Source: Bradyrhizobium sp. Ai1a-2 (GTDB lineage: Bacteria > Pseudomonadota > Alphaproteobacteria > Rhizobiales > Xanthobacteraceae). From it: a stretch of DNA of 64,000 nt. Below are positions 1-8,217 of this stretch, piece by piece. The stretch covers positions 16,001 to 80,000 of the forward strand of contig NZ_AUEZ01000020.1 in assembly GCF_000426245.1 (NCBI RefSeq), written 5' to 3'. The notes beneath the pieces are model-generated. The model was not told the DNA's origin. It searched no databases and saw nothing but the letters and a program-made list of their open reading frames with translations. The translations under genes and the position numbers were made by a program. Every line of letters starts with the position of its first letter. Within the stretch, counting starts at the first letter, position 1.

Positions 1-1207
1 CGTTGCTCTTCAGCTTCACGCGATGGGCGAGCCCGATCGGCAAAGCGCCGATGGCAAGGCTCGCCTGTGCCGGCATCAGTTTGCCCCACACCGTGTAGCC
101 GCCCTCGCCATCGAGCTCCTCGCCTGCGCGCAGATCGCGCTTGGCCACCGCCGCGACATCGCCGCGAAAACCATGTGGCTGGCCGGTCGGCTCAAAGCGC
201 AAGGCGGCCGACAGCACCGAGATGTTCAACTCCAGTCCGATCAGATGATAGGGCTTGTACATCGCCGCATAGCGGCCGGAGGCGTCGGTCTTGAGCCCGT
301 ATTGCTTGAAGCAATCGGCCGCATAATCGTTCGGCGCTTCCAGCACGACATAGACGCCCCAGCGCAGGTCGCGGAAAACGGGACGGCCGTCGCGCTCGAT
401 CGACGACACCACTTCCACCACACCCGACTTCTCCAGTACGCCGCCTTTCTCGCGCGGCCGCATAATATGCGGGAGATCGTCGACACCGCAGGGCGGAAAC
501 AGCAGGCCGTCTGAGGGCACGTCGAGGCCGGTGGCATTCGCAATCGCAGCCATCTCGATCGCGGACTTGGTGCCGTCCAGGAAGGAGTTGAACATCTGCG
601 GATTCATGCCGGCGGATTGCGCCTCGCCGGCCGTGAGGCCGTAGTGACTCCAGACGCCTTCCGGCGTCACGTCGTGATAGGCCGGCAAATACTTCGTGCC
701 CTTGCCGGCGGCGACGACGCGGAATCCGGTTGCGCGTGCCCAATCGACCATTTCCGCCGTCAGTGCCGGCTGGTCGCCATAGGCGAGTGAATAGACCACG
801 CCGGCCTTGCGGGCTTCTTCCGCGAGCAGCGGGCCCGCCAGCACATCGGCCTCGACATTGACCATGACGACGTGCTTGCCCGCCGCGATCGCGGCGCGGG
901 CGTGCTTGATGCCGACCGCGGGATTGCCGGTCGCTTCCACCACCACATCCATCGCGCCGCCCGCAATTGCGCGCGCGCCGTCATCGGTGAAGGTCGTAGC
1001 CTTGATGCGATCATCGTCCCAGCCGACGGTGCGGCACGCCTCGCGCGCGCGGTCGCGGTCGAGATCGACGATAACAGGCACCTCCAGTCCCGGTGTGTGC
1101 GGGACCTGGGACAGGAACATCGAGCCGAATTTTCCGGCGCCGATCAGCGCGACGCGAACCGGCTTGCCGGAGGCGGCGCGGGTTTTGAGAAGATGGTGGA
1201 GGTTCAT
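1..1207 (-). CDS. SAF-domain homoserine-dehydrogenase-like NAD(P) oxidoreductase (3' end cut by window)
   Basis: Reading the minus strand from the ATG at 1207 gives an open frame that runs off the window start, so the C-terminus is missing. The N-terminus has a Rossmann motif (VALIGAGKFGSMF, about residues 18-30), followed by VVVEATGNPAVG and the KHVVMVNVEADVLAGP stretch typical of the COG4091 'predicted homoserine dehydrogenase' group. The visible end (AVAKRDLRAGEELDGEGGYTV, split here as AVAKRDLRAGE and LDGEGGYTV) looks like a SAF domain. Family members oxidise small hydroxy acids or sugar-acid phosphates; the substrate cannot be read here. It lies downstream of a PhyH-type dioxygenase and a GntR regulator on the same strand, suggesting one catabolic unit. 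Confidence 0.8.
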   Translation of the reverse strand, partial: MNLHHLLKTRAASGKPVRVALIGAGKFGSMFLSQVPHTPGLEVPVIVDLDRDRAREACRTVGWDDDRIKATTFTDDGARAIAGGAMDVVVEATGNPAVGIKHARAAIAAGKHVVMVNVEADVLAGPLLAEEARKAGVVYSLAYGDQPALTAEMVDWARATGFRVVAAGKGTKYLPAYHDVTPEGVWSHYGLTAGEAQSAGMNPQMFNSFLDGTKSAIEMAAIANATGLDVPSDGLLFPPCGVDDLPHIMRPREKGGVLEKSGVVEVVSSIERDGRPVFRDLRWGVYVVLEAPNDYAADCFKQYGLKTDASGRYAAMYKPYHLIGLELNISVLSAALRFEPTGQPHGFRGDVAAVAKRDLRAGEELDGEGGYTVWGKLMPAQASLAIGALPIGLAHRVKLKSN

Positions 1208-1233
1208 GGGTTAGTCCGATGATGATTGGCTTG

Positions 1234-1337
1234 GTCATTCCGGGGCGCGCGAACCGTGAACCCGGAATCCATTGGGCCGCAAGCGCAGGCGGAGAAATGG
1301 ATTCCGGGCTCGACGCCGTGCGTCGCCCCGGAATGAC
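1234..1337. repeat. Dispersed palindromic repeat (GTCATTCCGGGGCG type)
   Basis: The outer arms GTCATTCCGGGGCG (1234-1247) and its reverse complement (1324-1337) enclose inner arms CCCGGAATCCATT (1261-1273) and AATGGATTCCGGG (1296-1308). The element fills the gap between the oxidoreductase and the dioxygenase. Such long imperfect hairpins are common intergenic repeats in Bradyrhizobium-like genomes. Confidence 0.8.
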
Positions 1338-1348
1338 AGGGTGAGAGA

Positions 1349-2149
1349 CTACTCCGCCGCCTGCCGCGGTGCACGCGCCAACCGGACCAGCGCGTCGTCC
1401 GCGACCGGCTGGATCGGCGTGAAATCGCGATGGGCGATGTATTCCGGCCGCGTCGGGGTGCGGATGTAGTTCGAGACCGCGTTCAGCGTCAGGTAGACGA
1501 TCTTGCGCGGATAGGGCGTGATGTTGCCGCTCGATCCATGCACGAGATTGCCGTGGAACATCAGCATGCCGCCGGGCTTGCCGGTCGGCGCGACGATGCC
1601 GCCATCCTTCACCAGGCGCGTCACGGTCTCCTCGTCCAGCGTCCACAGCGGATAGGAGGTGGTCTGAAGGTCATGGGCGGCCTTGAGGTCGCCGGCATGG
1701 TGGCTCTTCGGCACCAGCATCAAGGGACCGTTGATCGGCATCACCTCGTCGAGGAAGATCGCGATGTTCATCGCGCGCGGCTCCGGCATGCCGTCGTCGC
1801 GCTTCCAGGTGCCGTAGTCCTGGTGCCACTGCCAGACGTCGCCGGTGAAGGCCGCCTTTGCGTTGATCTTGAACTGGTGCATGTAGACCTTCTCGCCGAA
1901 GATCTGCTCGATCGGCTCGATCATGCGCGGGTGCGCGCCGAGGGTGCCGAACGCCTCGTTGTAGAGATGCGCTGCAAAAGCGGTGCGCGGCGCGCCGCTC
2001 TTCTCGCGCCACACCTCGGGGCGGTTGGCGTCGTAGATGTTAACCGCCTCGCGGGCGAGGAAATCCACCTCTTCCTGGCTGAACAATTCGGGCAGGAACA
2101 GCCAACCCTCGCGGTTGAAGAATTCGATCTGCTCTGGCGTCAGTTTCAT
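1349..2149 (-). CDS. Phytanoyl-CoA dioxygenase (PhyH) family protein
   Basis: This 266-aa protein has the Fe(II)/2-oxoglutarate dioxygenase signature: an HxD pair in WQWHQDYGTW (about residue 109) and a distal His in MFHGNLVHGSSGN (about residues 199-211). The N-terminus (FNREGWLFLPELFSQEEVDFL) is the usual PhyH opening. It should hydroxylate a small carboxylic or other metabolite using O2 and 2-oxoglutarate, releasing succinate and CO2; the substrate is unknown. It starts 40 bp after the GntR gene on the same strand and precedes the SAF oxidoreductase. The three probably form a regulated catabolic unit. Confidence 0.9.
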   Translation of the reverse strand: MKLTPEQIEFFNREGWLFLPELFSQEEVDFLAREAVNIYDANRPEVWREKSGAPRTAFAAHLYNEAFGTLGAHPRMIEPIEQIFGEKVYMHQFKINAKAAFTGDVWQWHQDYGTWKRDDGMPEPRAMNIAIFLDEVMPINGPLMLVPKSHHAGDLKAAHDLQTTSYPLWTLDEETVTRLVKDGGIVAPTGKPGGMLMFHGNLVHGSSGNITPYPRKIVYLTLNAVSNYIRTPTRPEYIAHRDFTPIQPVADDALVRLARAPRQAAE

Positions 2150-2188
2150 CGTGCTTCCTCCTTTTGGTTTTCTTTGACGACGCGTCGA

Positions 2189-2863
2189 TCACGCCGCCAC
2201 GGCGGTCGCTCTCAATCTCTCCTCCGTCAGCCGCCCCGCCGTCTGCGCATGCGCTGACGCGGCGGCCTCGGCCGCCTTTGCGTTGCCGGCGAGGACATGC
2301 GCGGCGATCTGCTCATGCTCGGCCCAGGCGCTCTCGCGATAGTCGAGCTCGGCGAGCACGGTCGCCATCGAGCGGCGCATATGCGCCCATTGCGGCGCGA
2401 TCATCTCCTCGATCGCGGGATTGCCTGACAGCGCATAGATCGCGCTGTGGAAGTCGACATCGCGCGCGATCAGTTCTGCGAGTGGCGTATGCGCGTCGAT
2501 CGCGCGTCCGGCCGTCAGTGCCGCCTCGAGCCGTCCGCGGCAGGAAGCATCGGTCCTGCTGCGCCCGGCGGCAAGCCGCGCCGCCAGCGCGTCAATCGCG
2601 CCGCGGACTTCGTAGAGCTGGCGGATGCGCTGCGGATCGAGCTGGGTCACCTCGAAGCCACGGCGGCCGCTTTCGGCGACCAATCCCTGGCGGTGCAGCA
2701 GATGCAGCGCATGCGACACCGGCTGGCGCGACACGCCAAGCTTCTCGGCAAGCTCGTTCTGGGTGATGCGCTGTCCCGGCGGCAGCGTGCGGTCGATGAT
2801 CGCCTCCAGGATGCGCGCATAGACCTGGTCGATCAGGTTGGGTAGCGGCTCGAGCGGCAGCAT
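2189..2863 (-). CDS. GntR family transcriptional regulator, FCD subfamily
   Basis: This 224-aa regulator has a winged-helix domain at about residues 5-75 (ILEAIIDRTLPPGQRITQNE, then LAEKLGVSRQPVSHALHLL) and an all-helical FCD effector domain behind it (RIRQLYEVRGAIDALAARL; ARDVDFHSAIYALSGNPAI). FCD regulators normally repress a neighbouring catabolic operon and are released by a small acid. The start at 2863 lies 17 bp from a perfect 20-bp palindrome, so self-control is likely. The dioxygenase and oxidoreductase genes follow on the same strand and are the obvious targets. Confidence 0.92.
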   Translation of the reverse strand: MLPLEPLPNLIDQVYARILEAIIDRTLPPGQRITQNELAEKLGVSRQPVSHALHLLHRQGLVAESGRRGFEVTQLDPQRIRQLYEVRGAIDALAARLAAGRSRTDASCRGRLEAALTAGRAIDAHTPLAELIARDVDFHSAIYALSGNPAIEEMIAPQWAHMRRSMATVLAELDYRESAWAEHEQIAAHVLAGNAKAAEAAASAHAQTAGRLTEERLRATAVAA

Positions 2864-2880
2864 GCCGGGCGTTTCCTTCG

Positions 2881-2900
2881 GAATACGGAATTCCGTATTC
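2881..2900. promoter_or_regulatory. Perfect 20-bp palindrome, probable GntR operator
   Basis: GAATACGGAATTCCGTATTC equals its own reverse complement over all 20 bases. It sits 17 bp before the start codon of the GntR gene, in the short gap to the upstream sigma-factor gene. Position and symmetry fit an autoregulatory operator; that this protein binds it is inferred. Confidence 0.7.
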
Positions 2901-2956
2901 GGAGAGGCTACGCCCGACCCGAGATGCGGTCAAGGCGGAACCTGGCTGCCCTCGCG

Positions 2957-3823
2957 TTAATTGCTTGGAAGCACCTCGACGTCGAATGCTGCGATCCGCT
3001 CCCGATCGGCGATGGCCTCGAACGCCGCGATCCTGTCGCCGGCAATGGTGAACTGCAGGACGATCCGCAGTTGCCCGTCGAGGATGACAGCCAGCGCCGG
3101 CCGGCCGTCGACGAGCGCCGGCGTTGCGGCCTGCGCGCGTCCCTTGAAGGTTTCGGCAACCGCCGGCGCGCCGCGGATTTCCGCCAGCGATCCCAATCGC
3201 TGCGCCGCCACATCAGCGCGGAACACGACATCTGGGTCGAGCACCGCGAGCAGGCCCTCGAAATCGCCATCGCGCGAGGCTGCCAGGAAGGCCTCGACGA
3301 TCCTGCGCTGCCGCGGCGCGTCGCCATCGGCGGCCTCCCGCGAGCCCTGGACGCGGCGACGGGCACGGCTTGCCAACTGGCGCGCCGCCGCTGGCGTGCG
3401 GCCGACGATCGGCGCGATCTCCTCGAACGGAACGGCGAACATGTCGTGCAGCACGAAAGCCAGCCGCTCGGCCGGCGCGAGCGCATCCAGCACCACCAGC
3501 AGCGCTGCGCCGACGGAATCGGCCATCTCGGCGTCGCGCTCATGCGTGTCGTGCGCGGCCGGTTCGGGCACCTGCGGCCCCATCGGCTCTTCGCGGCGCG
3601 CCTTGCGTCCGCGCAACATGTCGAGGCAGACGCGGGCGATCACGGTGGTCAGCCAGCCTCCCAGATTCTCGACCGCAGAGGCATCGGTGCGGCTCAGCCG
3701 CAGCCAGGTTTCCTGCACCGCGTCGTCGACCTCGCCCGCTGAGCCGAGCATGCGGTAGGCCACTGCGCGGAGATGGCCGCGATTGGCTTCGAATTGTTCG
3801 GCCAGGAAATTTTTTTCGTCCAT
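2957..3823 (-). CDS. ECF sigma factor of the ECF41 (SigJ-like) type with C-terminal SnoaL-like domain
   Basis: The protein has 288 aa. Sigma region 2 (HLRAVAYRMLGSAGEVDDAV then QETWLRL) and region 4 (LDALAPAERLAFVLHDMFAV, FEEIAPIVGRTPAAARQLAS) occupy about residues 15-165. A SnoaL/NTF2-like extension follows (FLAASRDGDFEGLLAVLDPDVVF onward). No anti-sigma gene is adjacent, as expected for ECF41, where the fused C-terminal domain does the regulating. A divergent CxxC carboxymuconolactone-decarboxylase-like gene is the usual partner of this group. A TGTCACA-N16-CGTC promoter reads into the sigma gene itself, indicating self-activation. Confidence 0.9.
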   Translation of the reverse strand: MDEKNFLAEQFEANRGHLRAVAYRMLGSAGEVDDAVQETWLRLSRTDASAVENLGGWLTTVIARVCLDMLRGRKARREEPMGPQVPEPAAHDTHERDAEMADSVGAALLVVLDALAPAERLAFVLHDMFAVPFEEIAPIVGRTPAAARQLASRARRRVQGSREAADGDAPRQRRIVEAFLAASRDGDFEGLLAVLDPDVVFRADVAAQRLGSLAEIRGAPAVAETFKGRAQAATPALVDGRPALAVILDGQLRIVLQFTIAGDRIAAFEAIADRERIAAFDVEVLPSN

Positions 3824-3859
3824 CGGTCACACTCTCATTCTCGGGTCCGTCATGGCCAT

Positions 3860-3886
3860 GACGAAGCAAATCCGGCCGGTGTGACA
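3860..3886 (-). promoter_or_regulatory. ECF41-type promoter driving the sigma gene
   Basis: On the minus strand TGTCACA (3886-3880) is followed after 16 bases by CGTC (3863-3860). This is the ECF41 target promoter as I recall it (TGTCACA, 16 bp, CGTC), with no mismatch. It lies 36 bp before the sigma ATG at 3823. Confidence 0.7.
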
Positions 3887-3907
3887 GCAAATCGGCCGGC
3901 CCGCGTC
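3880..3907 (+). promoter_or_regulatory. Second ECF41-like promoter driving the CxxC gene
   Basis: On the plus strand TGTGACA (3880-3886) is followed after 17 bases by CGTC (3904-3907). It differs from the ECF41 form by one base and one base of spacing. Its -35 box is the same seven base pairs used in the other direction by the sigma-gene promoter. The target ATG is at 3931 with GGAG at 3922. Confidence 0.55.
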
Positions 3908-3930
3908 AAAGCCAATGCTATGGAGAACAA

Positions 3931-4389
3931 ATGATGCAAGCCCGCATGAATCACCCGGTGATGGTCATTCCCGACGCCATGAAGACGATGCAGACGCTCA
4001 GCAGCCTGCCGCAGGGTAATCTGCCCGAGAAACTGATCGAACTCGTGCAGCTGCGCGCCAGCCAGATCAACGGCTGCAGCGTCTGCGTCGACATGCATCC
4101 GAAGCTCGCGAAAAGGGCAGGGGAAACCGACGAACGCCTGTTCTGCGTCGCCGCCTGGCGCGACACGCCCTATTTCACCGACGCCGAGCGCGCCGCGCTT
4201 GCACTGACGGAATCGCTGACCCGGCTCAACGACCGCGAGGACGGGGTGCCGGATGCAATCTGGCGCGAAGCCGACAGGCATTTCGACGAAAAGGAATTGG
4301 CGTCGCTGATCCTCGCGATCGCGGTCATCAACGTCTGGAATCGCCTGAATGTCGCCGTCCGCCAGCCGGTCGGCGCGTGGAAGGTGTGA
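3931..4389 (+). CDS. Carboxymuconolactone decarboxylase / AhpD-like CxxC protein
   Basis: The protein has 152 aa. The core ELVQLRASQINGCSVCVDMH carries the redox pair CSVC and the His eight residues after the first Cys, as in AhpD-type peroxidase partners. It probably reduces or processes organic peroxides with a thiol cycle in the cytosol; the true substrate is unknown. It is divergent from the ECF41 sigma gene and preceded by an ECF41-like promoter, so it is the likely target of that sigma factor. A GGAG at 3922 supports the ATG at 3931; a second ATG follows immediately. Confidence 0.9.
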   Translation: MMQARMNHPVMVIPDAMKTMQTLSSLPQGNLPEKLIELVQLRASQINGCSVCVDMHPKLAKRAGETDERLFCVAAWRDTPYFTDAERAALALTESLTRLNDREDGVPDAIWREADRHFDEKELASLILAIAVINVWNRLNVAVRQPVGAWKV

Positions 4390-4699
4390 TCGACGCACGC
4401 CTCTTGCCTGCCTCTTGCCTTGGGGAGAGTGTGCGACACTGTGCAGCCGGTGAGGAGCTTCTCCGAAGCCTCCTCGCTGGCCGCATCGCCTTTTCCTGAA
4501 TTCATTATTGAGCGCTTAAGGTCCGCGCAGAAAAAGCCCGCCAGTCTTGGTGGCGCTGAAAACGCTACCCAAGCCAATCTCTGGAACTGTGCTACATTCG
4601 CCGAGGCTGATCAGACGCCTGCGTCGTTGGTCAGGTCTCGATCGATCGTGTTTCCCATTCTCGCGTCATCCCATTCTTAGTTCGAAGAATCCGCCTGTC
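4390..4699. other. Intergenic region without a convincing gene
   Basis: These 310 bp between the AhpD-like gene and the adenylate cyclase contain open frames in several phases, but none has a good start or recognisable product. They presumably hold the cyclase promoter. No inverted repeat stands out. Confidence 0.5.
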
Positions 4700-6451
4700 A
4701 TGCCAGAGCGCCGGGTAATGCTGCAACCGACAATCAGAAAACAGATCCTTGGCATTGCCATGGGGCTCATCGTGTTGATGGCCGTCACGTCCGTGCTGTC
4801 GTCGGTGATGGCCAGGAGGATTGCCCATCAGCTCGATGAGCTAACGACGAAGTATGTTGAGGCTTACGGTCATCTGGCTCGGATGAATGTCCGTTCGCTC
4901 GAGCAGGCATTGGCGCTCCGCAGGATGGTGATCGCCAGGATGCAACCGTCGCCGGATCAGGCCGCCGTGGCCGAGCAGCAAAAAGTCTACGAGGCCAAGA
5001 GTCTGCAAGTCGATCAGGAAGCAAAGGCTGCGCGTGGCCTCGTCAATTCGATCATCGACGACGTTTCCACCGAATCCGACAACGCGAGGCTGGGGCGGAT
5101 CGACGATCGAATCGAGACCGTAAACAACGACCTCCGCCGCTATCTGGGTGACGAGCACAAACGGCTGTTGTCGTTGCTTGAAGCCGGAAATTTCTCCGAA
5201 GTCAGCGCCAGCCTTGCCCGAACCGAAACACTGCGCGACGAGTTCAATCAGCAGTTGGACGAAGTCCGCAAGGACATGCTGGCGCAGGTGCGCGCGGACG
5301 CCGCGGTGACGATGAGAGATCAGCAGAGGGCTATTTTGATCTCTGTCATTCTAACGGCACTTGCCGCGATCCTGGGGTTGCTGTTCTCGTTCTTCGTAAG
5401 CACCGGCATTACGCGGCCGGTCAGGCGCCTGCTGGAGGGGACCCGGGCGGTCGAAGCCGGCCGGCTCGATGGCTCGATCGACGTCACGACGCGGGACGAG
5501 ATCGGCCAGCTCACCGCGGCGTTCAACAAGATGGTCGAGCAGCTGCGCCACAAGGAGCGGATGCGCGAGACCTTCGGCAGATACATCGACCCCCGCGTTG
5601 CGGAAGGGCTGATTGAGAGACAATCATTGACCGCGACCGACGGTCAGCGCCGCGTGATGACCGTGCTGTTCTGCGACATGAAAGGCTTCACCAGCCTCAG
5701 CGAAGGAATGACGCCGCAGGGATTGGTCAAGGTGATGAATCACTACCTCTCGACCATGTCCGGCCCGATCCGCAGCCAACAGGGGATCATCGACAAATAT
5801 ATCGGTGACGCCATCATGGCTTATTGGGGCCCGCCATTTAACGAAGATGCCGACCAGGCGCGGCTGGCCTGCCTTGCCGCCATCGACATGGCCGATCGTG
5901 GTACGGCGTTGCGGACGGAACTCCCCGAGTTGCTCGGCGTGCGGTCGGTGCCGAGCGAATGCGACGTTCGCATCGGCGTTGCGACCGGCGAGGTGCTGGT
6001 GGGAAGCATCGGCTCGGAATTCATGATGAGCTACACCGTCATGGGCGATGCGGTGAATCTTGCCTCGCGCCTGGAAGGCGTGAACAAGATATACGGCAGC
6101 CATGCCCTGGTTTCCGAAGCGACCGTGAAAGCGGCAGCCGATGCGATCGAGTTTCGCGAGGTCGATCGGCTGGTCGTCGTTGGCCAGACGCGGCCGGTGA
6201 CGGTGTTCGAGATCATCGGGCGCAAGGGCGAGCTCAGCCCGGCACAACTGTCATTGTTGCAGCGATATTCCGATGGACTTGCCGCTTATCGCGTCCGCCA
6301 TTGGGACGACGCGCTTGCGGCGTTCAACGAGGCACTTGAAGCCGTCCCTGCCGACGGTCCATCCATGACCTTTGTCAAACGCATCGATGGCTTCAAGGCA
6401 AATCCGCCCGCCGGTGCCTGGGATGGCTCATGGTATCTCGACCACAAGTGA
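4700..6451 (+). CDS. Membrane class III adenylate/guanylate cyclase with HAMP domain
   Basis: From the ATG at 4700 the protein has 583 aa (an ATG at 4718 is an alternative; neither has a strong ribosome site). TM1 is at about residues 14-36 and TM2 at about 211-236, bracketing a helical periplasmic sensor region. HAMP follows (ITRPVRRLLEGTRAVEAGRL), then the cyclase domain. Metal aspartates are in VLFCDMKGFTSLSE (about 320) and YIGDAIMAYWG (about 366). Lys in IDKYIGD and Asp in VMGDAVNLASR favour ATP over GTP. The C-terminal 70 residues look like a TPR-type extension. It probably makes cAMP in response to a periplasmic signal. Confidence 0.9.
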   Translation: MPERRVMLQPTIRKQILGIAMGLIVLMAVTSVLSSVMARRIAHQLDELTTKYVEAYGHLARMNVRSLEQALALRRMVIARMQPSPDQAAVAEQQKVYEAKSLQVDQEAKAARGLVNSIIDDVSTESDNARLGRIDDRIETVNNDLRRYLGDEHKRLLSLLEAGNFSEVSASLARTETLRDEFNQQLDEVRKDMLAQVRADAAVTMRDQQRAILISVILTALAAILGLLFSFFVSTGITRPVRRLLEGTRAVEAGRLDGSIDVTTRDEIGQLTAAFNKMVEQLRHKERMRETFGRYIDPRVAEGLIERQSLTATDGQRRVMTVLFCDMKGFTSLSEGMTPQGLVKVMNHYLSTMSGPIRSQQGIIDKYIGDAIMAYWGPPFNEDADQARLACLAAIDMADRGTALRTELPELLGVRSVPSECDVRIGVATGEVLVGSIGSEFMMSYTVMGDAVNLASRLEGVNKIYGSHALVSEATVKAAADAIEFREVDRLVVVGQTRPVTVFEIIGRKGELSPAQLSLLQRYSDGLAAYRVRHWDDALAAFNEALEAVPADGPSMTFVKRIDGFKANPPAGAWDGSWYLDHK

Positions 6452-6468
6452 AGCAGCTCTCCACCCAT

Positions 6469-6541
6469 CATTGCGAGCACAGCGAAGCAATCTATGCCTC
6501 TGTGACCCGAGAAATGGATTGCTTCGCTGCGTTCGCAATGA
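6469..6541. repeat. Dispersed palindromic repeat (CATTGCGAG / GCGAAGCAATC type), copy 1
   Basis: CATTGCGAGCACAGCGAAGC at the left pairs with GCTTCGCTGCGTTCGCAATG at the right. The same element occurs at 9743-9824. It lies between converging genes and could act as a bidirectional hairpin. Confidence 0.8.
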
Positions 6542-6568
6542 CGTGGCGGCGGCTGAGATGATGGGCCG

Positions 6569-7378
6569 TCACGTCGCCAGAAAATCCAGCACGATCTCGC
6601 AATAGCGCTGTGGGGCCTGCTCGAACATCGGATGCGTCGTGCCCGGGATGATCTCCGTGCGTGAGCCCTTCACATGGGCGGCCAGTGTGTGCAGCACCTT
6701 CGGCAGCGCGCCCTTGGTGTTGGCGCCGCCGATGAACAGGGTCGGCGTGCGGATTGCTTCGGCGTCCGCCTTCGAGAACGGCGGCCGCTTATCGCGCGTC
6801 TGGCCGATCAGCGTCGCTGCGTTGTCGCGCAAGGGCTCCTTCACCGCCGCCGGCAACCGCTTCCAGGCGCCAGGGCCCTCCAGCGCGTCGATGAAGATCT
6901 GCAGCCCGCCATCGATATTGCCCTTGGCGATGACATCGGCGGAGGCGGCGATCCGCGCCGCCAGTGGGGACGGGCCCGGCTTGAAGTCGGGATCGAGGGT
7001 TTCATCCAGCTCGCCGCCGGGCTCGGCCAGGATCAGCCTGCGCAGCAGATCCGGCCGCCGTTGCGCGACGCGGAAGGAGACGTGTCCGCCGCGCGAGTGG
7101 CCCATCAGGTCGACCGGCTTCGGCTCGATCTGTTCGATGAAGGCGATGACATCTTCGACGTGCTGGGCGATCGAATAGGTGTCGCCGGCACCGTCCCAGC
7201 GGTCGGGGAAGAAATGCCGCAGGCTGACCGCGATCACGCGGTGCCTGCGGGACAAAGGTCCCAGCGTCGCCGACCAGATGCGGAAATCGCAGAGCGAGCC
7301 GTGCACGCACACCAACGGCGGCCCTTCGCCGACCTCGAGATAGGCCATGTCGTATCCGTTGACGCGAAGGGTTTGCAT
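6569..7378 (-). CDS. Alpha/beta hydrolase
   Basis: The protein has 269 aa from the ATG at 7378; a longer frame to 7444 adds a non-homologous leader. The nucleophile elbow is GHSRGG (about residue 96) and the oxyanion motif is VHGSLCDFRIW. The catalytic His is in GTTHPMFEQAP near the C-terminus. It is an epoxide-hydrolase/esterase-like member; the substrate cannot be predicted. It is divergent from the ogt gene at 7492. Confidence 0.88.
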   Translation of the reverse strand: MQTLRVNGYDMAYLEVGEGPPLVCVHGSLCDFRIWSATLGPLSRRHRVIAVSLRHFFPDRWDGAGDTYSIAQHVEDVIAFIEQIEPKPVDLMGHSRGGHVSFRVAQRRPDLLRRLILAEPGGELDETLDPDFKPGPSPLAARIAASADVIAKGNIDGGLQIFIDALEGPGAWKRLPAAVKEPLRDNAATLIGQTRDKRPPFSKADAEAIRTPTLFIGGANTKGALPKVLHTLAAHVKGSRTEIIPGTTHPMFEQAPQRYCEIVLDFLAT

Positions 7379-7491
7379 GGGGATGCTCTCAAAGTTCCCG
7401 CAGGATTCGGGTGGATAGCAACATTCTCCAAGCCTAGATTCCATTGCAAGGACAAAGCTCGACCTGTCGAGCCCGAGAGATGGAGCAAGCC

Positions 7492-8034
7492 ATGACCGGT
7501 CAGCATTTTGCGATCTTCGACACCGTGATCGGTGCTTGCGGCGTAGTGTGGGGCGAGCACGGCATCACCGGCGTGCAACTGCCGATGGGAAGTGAGGAAA
7601 AGACCCGCAAGCGCATCCAGCAGAGGAGCGGCGAGGCGACGGAAGCCACGCCGCCCGCGGACGTGAGAAGCGCGATCGAGGCCATGACCGAACTGCTCGC
7701 GGGCAAGCCGAACGACCTCGCCGAGGTCGTGCTCGATCTCGACGGCGTGCCGGACTTCAACCGTGGCGTCTATGACATCGCGCGCAGGATCCCGCCGGGC
7801 AAGACCATGACCTATGGCGAGATCGCCAAGCAGCTTGGCGGGGTCGAGCTGTCGCGCGACGTCGGACAGGCGCTCGGCCGCAACCCGTGCCCGATCGTGG
7901 TGCCCTGCCACCGCGTGCTTGCGGCCGGCAACAAGCCCGGCGGCTTCTCGGCAAATGGCGGTGTGGTGACGAAGCTGAAGATGCTCGAGATCGAGGGCGC
8001 GATCGTCAACCACACGCCAAGCTTGTTCGATTGA
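7492..8034 (+). CDS. ogt: Methylated-DNA--protein-cysteine S-methyltransferase (first of four MGMT domains in the window)
   Basis: The 180-aa protein has the Ogt/AGT active site IVVPCHRVL with the acceptor Cys. Before it are the GxxxTYGEIA motif (PPGKTMTYGEIAKQLGG) and the Asn hinge GQALGRNPCP. It removes O6-alkyl groups from guanine by suicidal transfer to Cys. GGAG at 7482 supports the ATG at 7492 over the one at 7480. The tail after PCHRV (AAGNKPGGFSANGG) is the stand-alone Ogt form, unlike the three Ada-type domains at 36-40 kb. It has only a weak resemblance to an Ada site upstream. Confidence 0.93.
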   Translation: MTGQHFAIFDTVIGACGVVWGEHGITGVQLPMGSEEKTRKRIQQRSGEATEATPPADVRSAIEAMTELLAGKPNDLAEVVLDLDGVPDFNRGVYDIARRIPPGKTMTYGEIAKQLGGVELSRDVGQALGRNPCPIVVPCHRVLAAGNKPGGFSANGGVVTKLKMLEIEGAIVNHTPSLFD

Positions 8035-8060
8035 GCCCTGACGGAGCCGCGAGTTCGAAC

Positions 8061-8183
8061 ACCTCTCCCATAGAGAGAGGTCGGATCGCACCAGCGATCC
8101 GGGTGAGGGGTTCAGGTCCCTCGATAGAGCGTAGCCCCTCACCCGGCGCTGCGCGCCGACCTCTCCCTATGGGAGAGGTGAGG
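8061..8183. repeat. Dispersed palindromic repeat (CCTCTCCC / GGGAGAGG type), copy 1
   Basis: A left block ACCTCTCCCATAGAGAGAGG and GGGTGAGGGG meet a right block CCCCTCACCCGG and CTCCCTATGGGAGAGGTGAG in inverse order, giving a long hairpin. Related copies are at 53431 and 62568. Confidence 0.8.
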
Positions 8184-8217
8184 AGAACGCGACCGAGCCG
8201 CAGTTCTCTTGCGACAG

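Noticed and set aside
7437..7457. Possible Ada box before the first ogt
   Set aside because: It shares GATT and GCAAGGAC with the best site but only 13 of 21 bases overall; too weak to count with the five sites at 35-40 kb.
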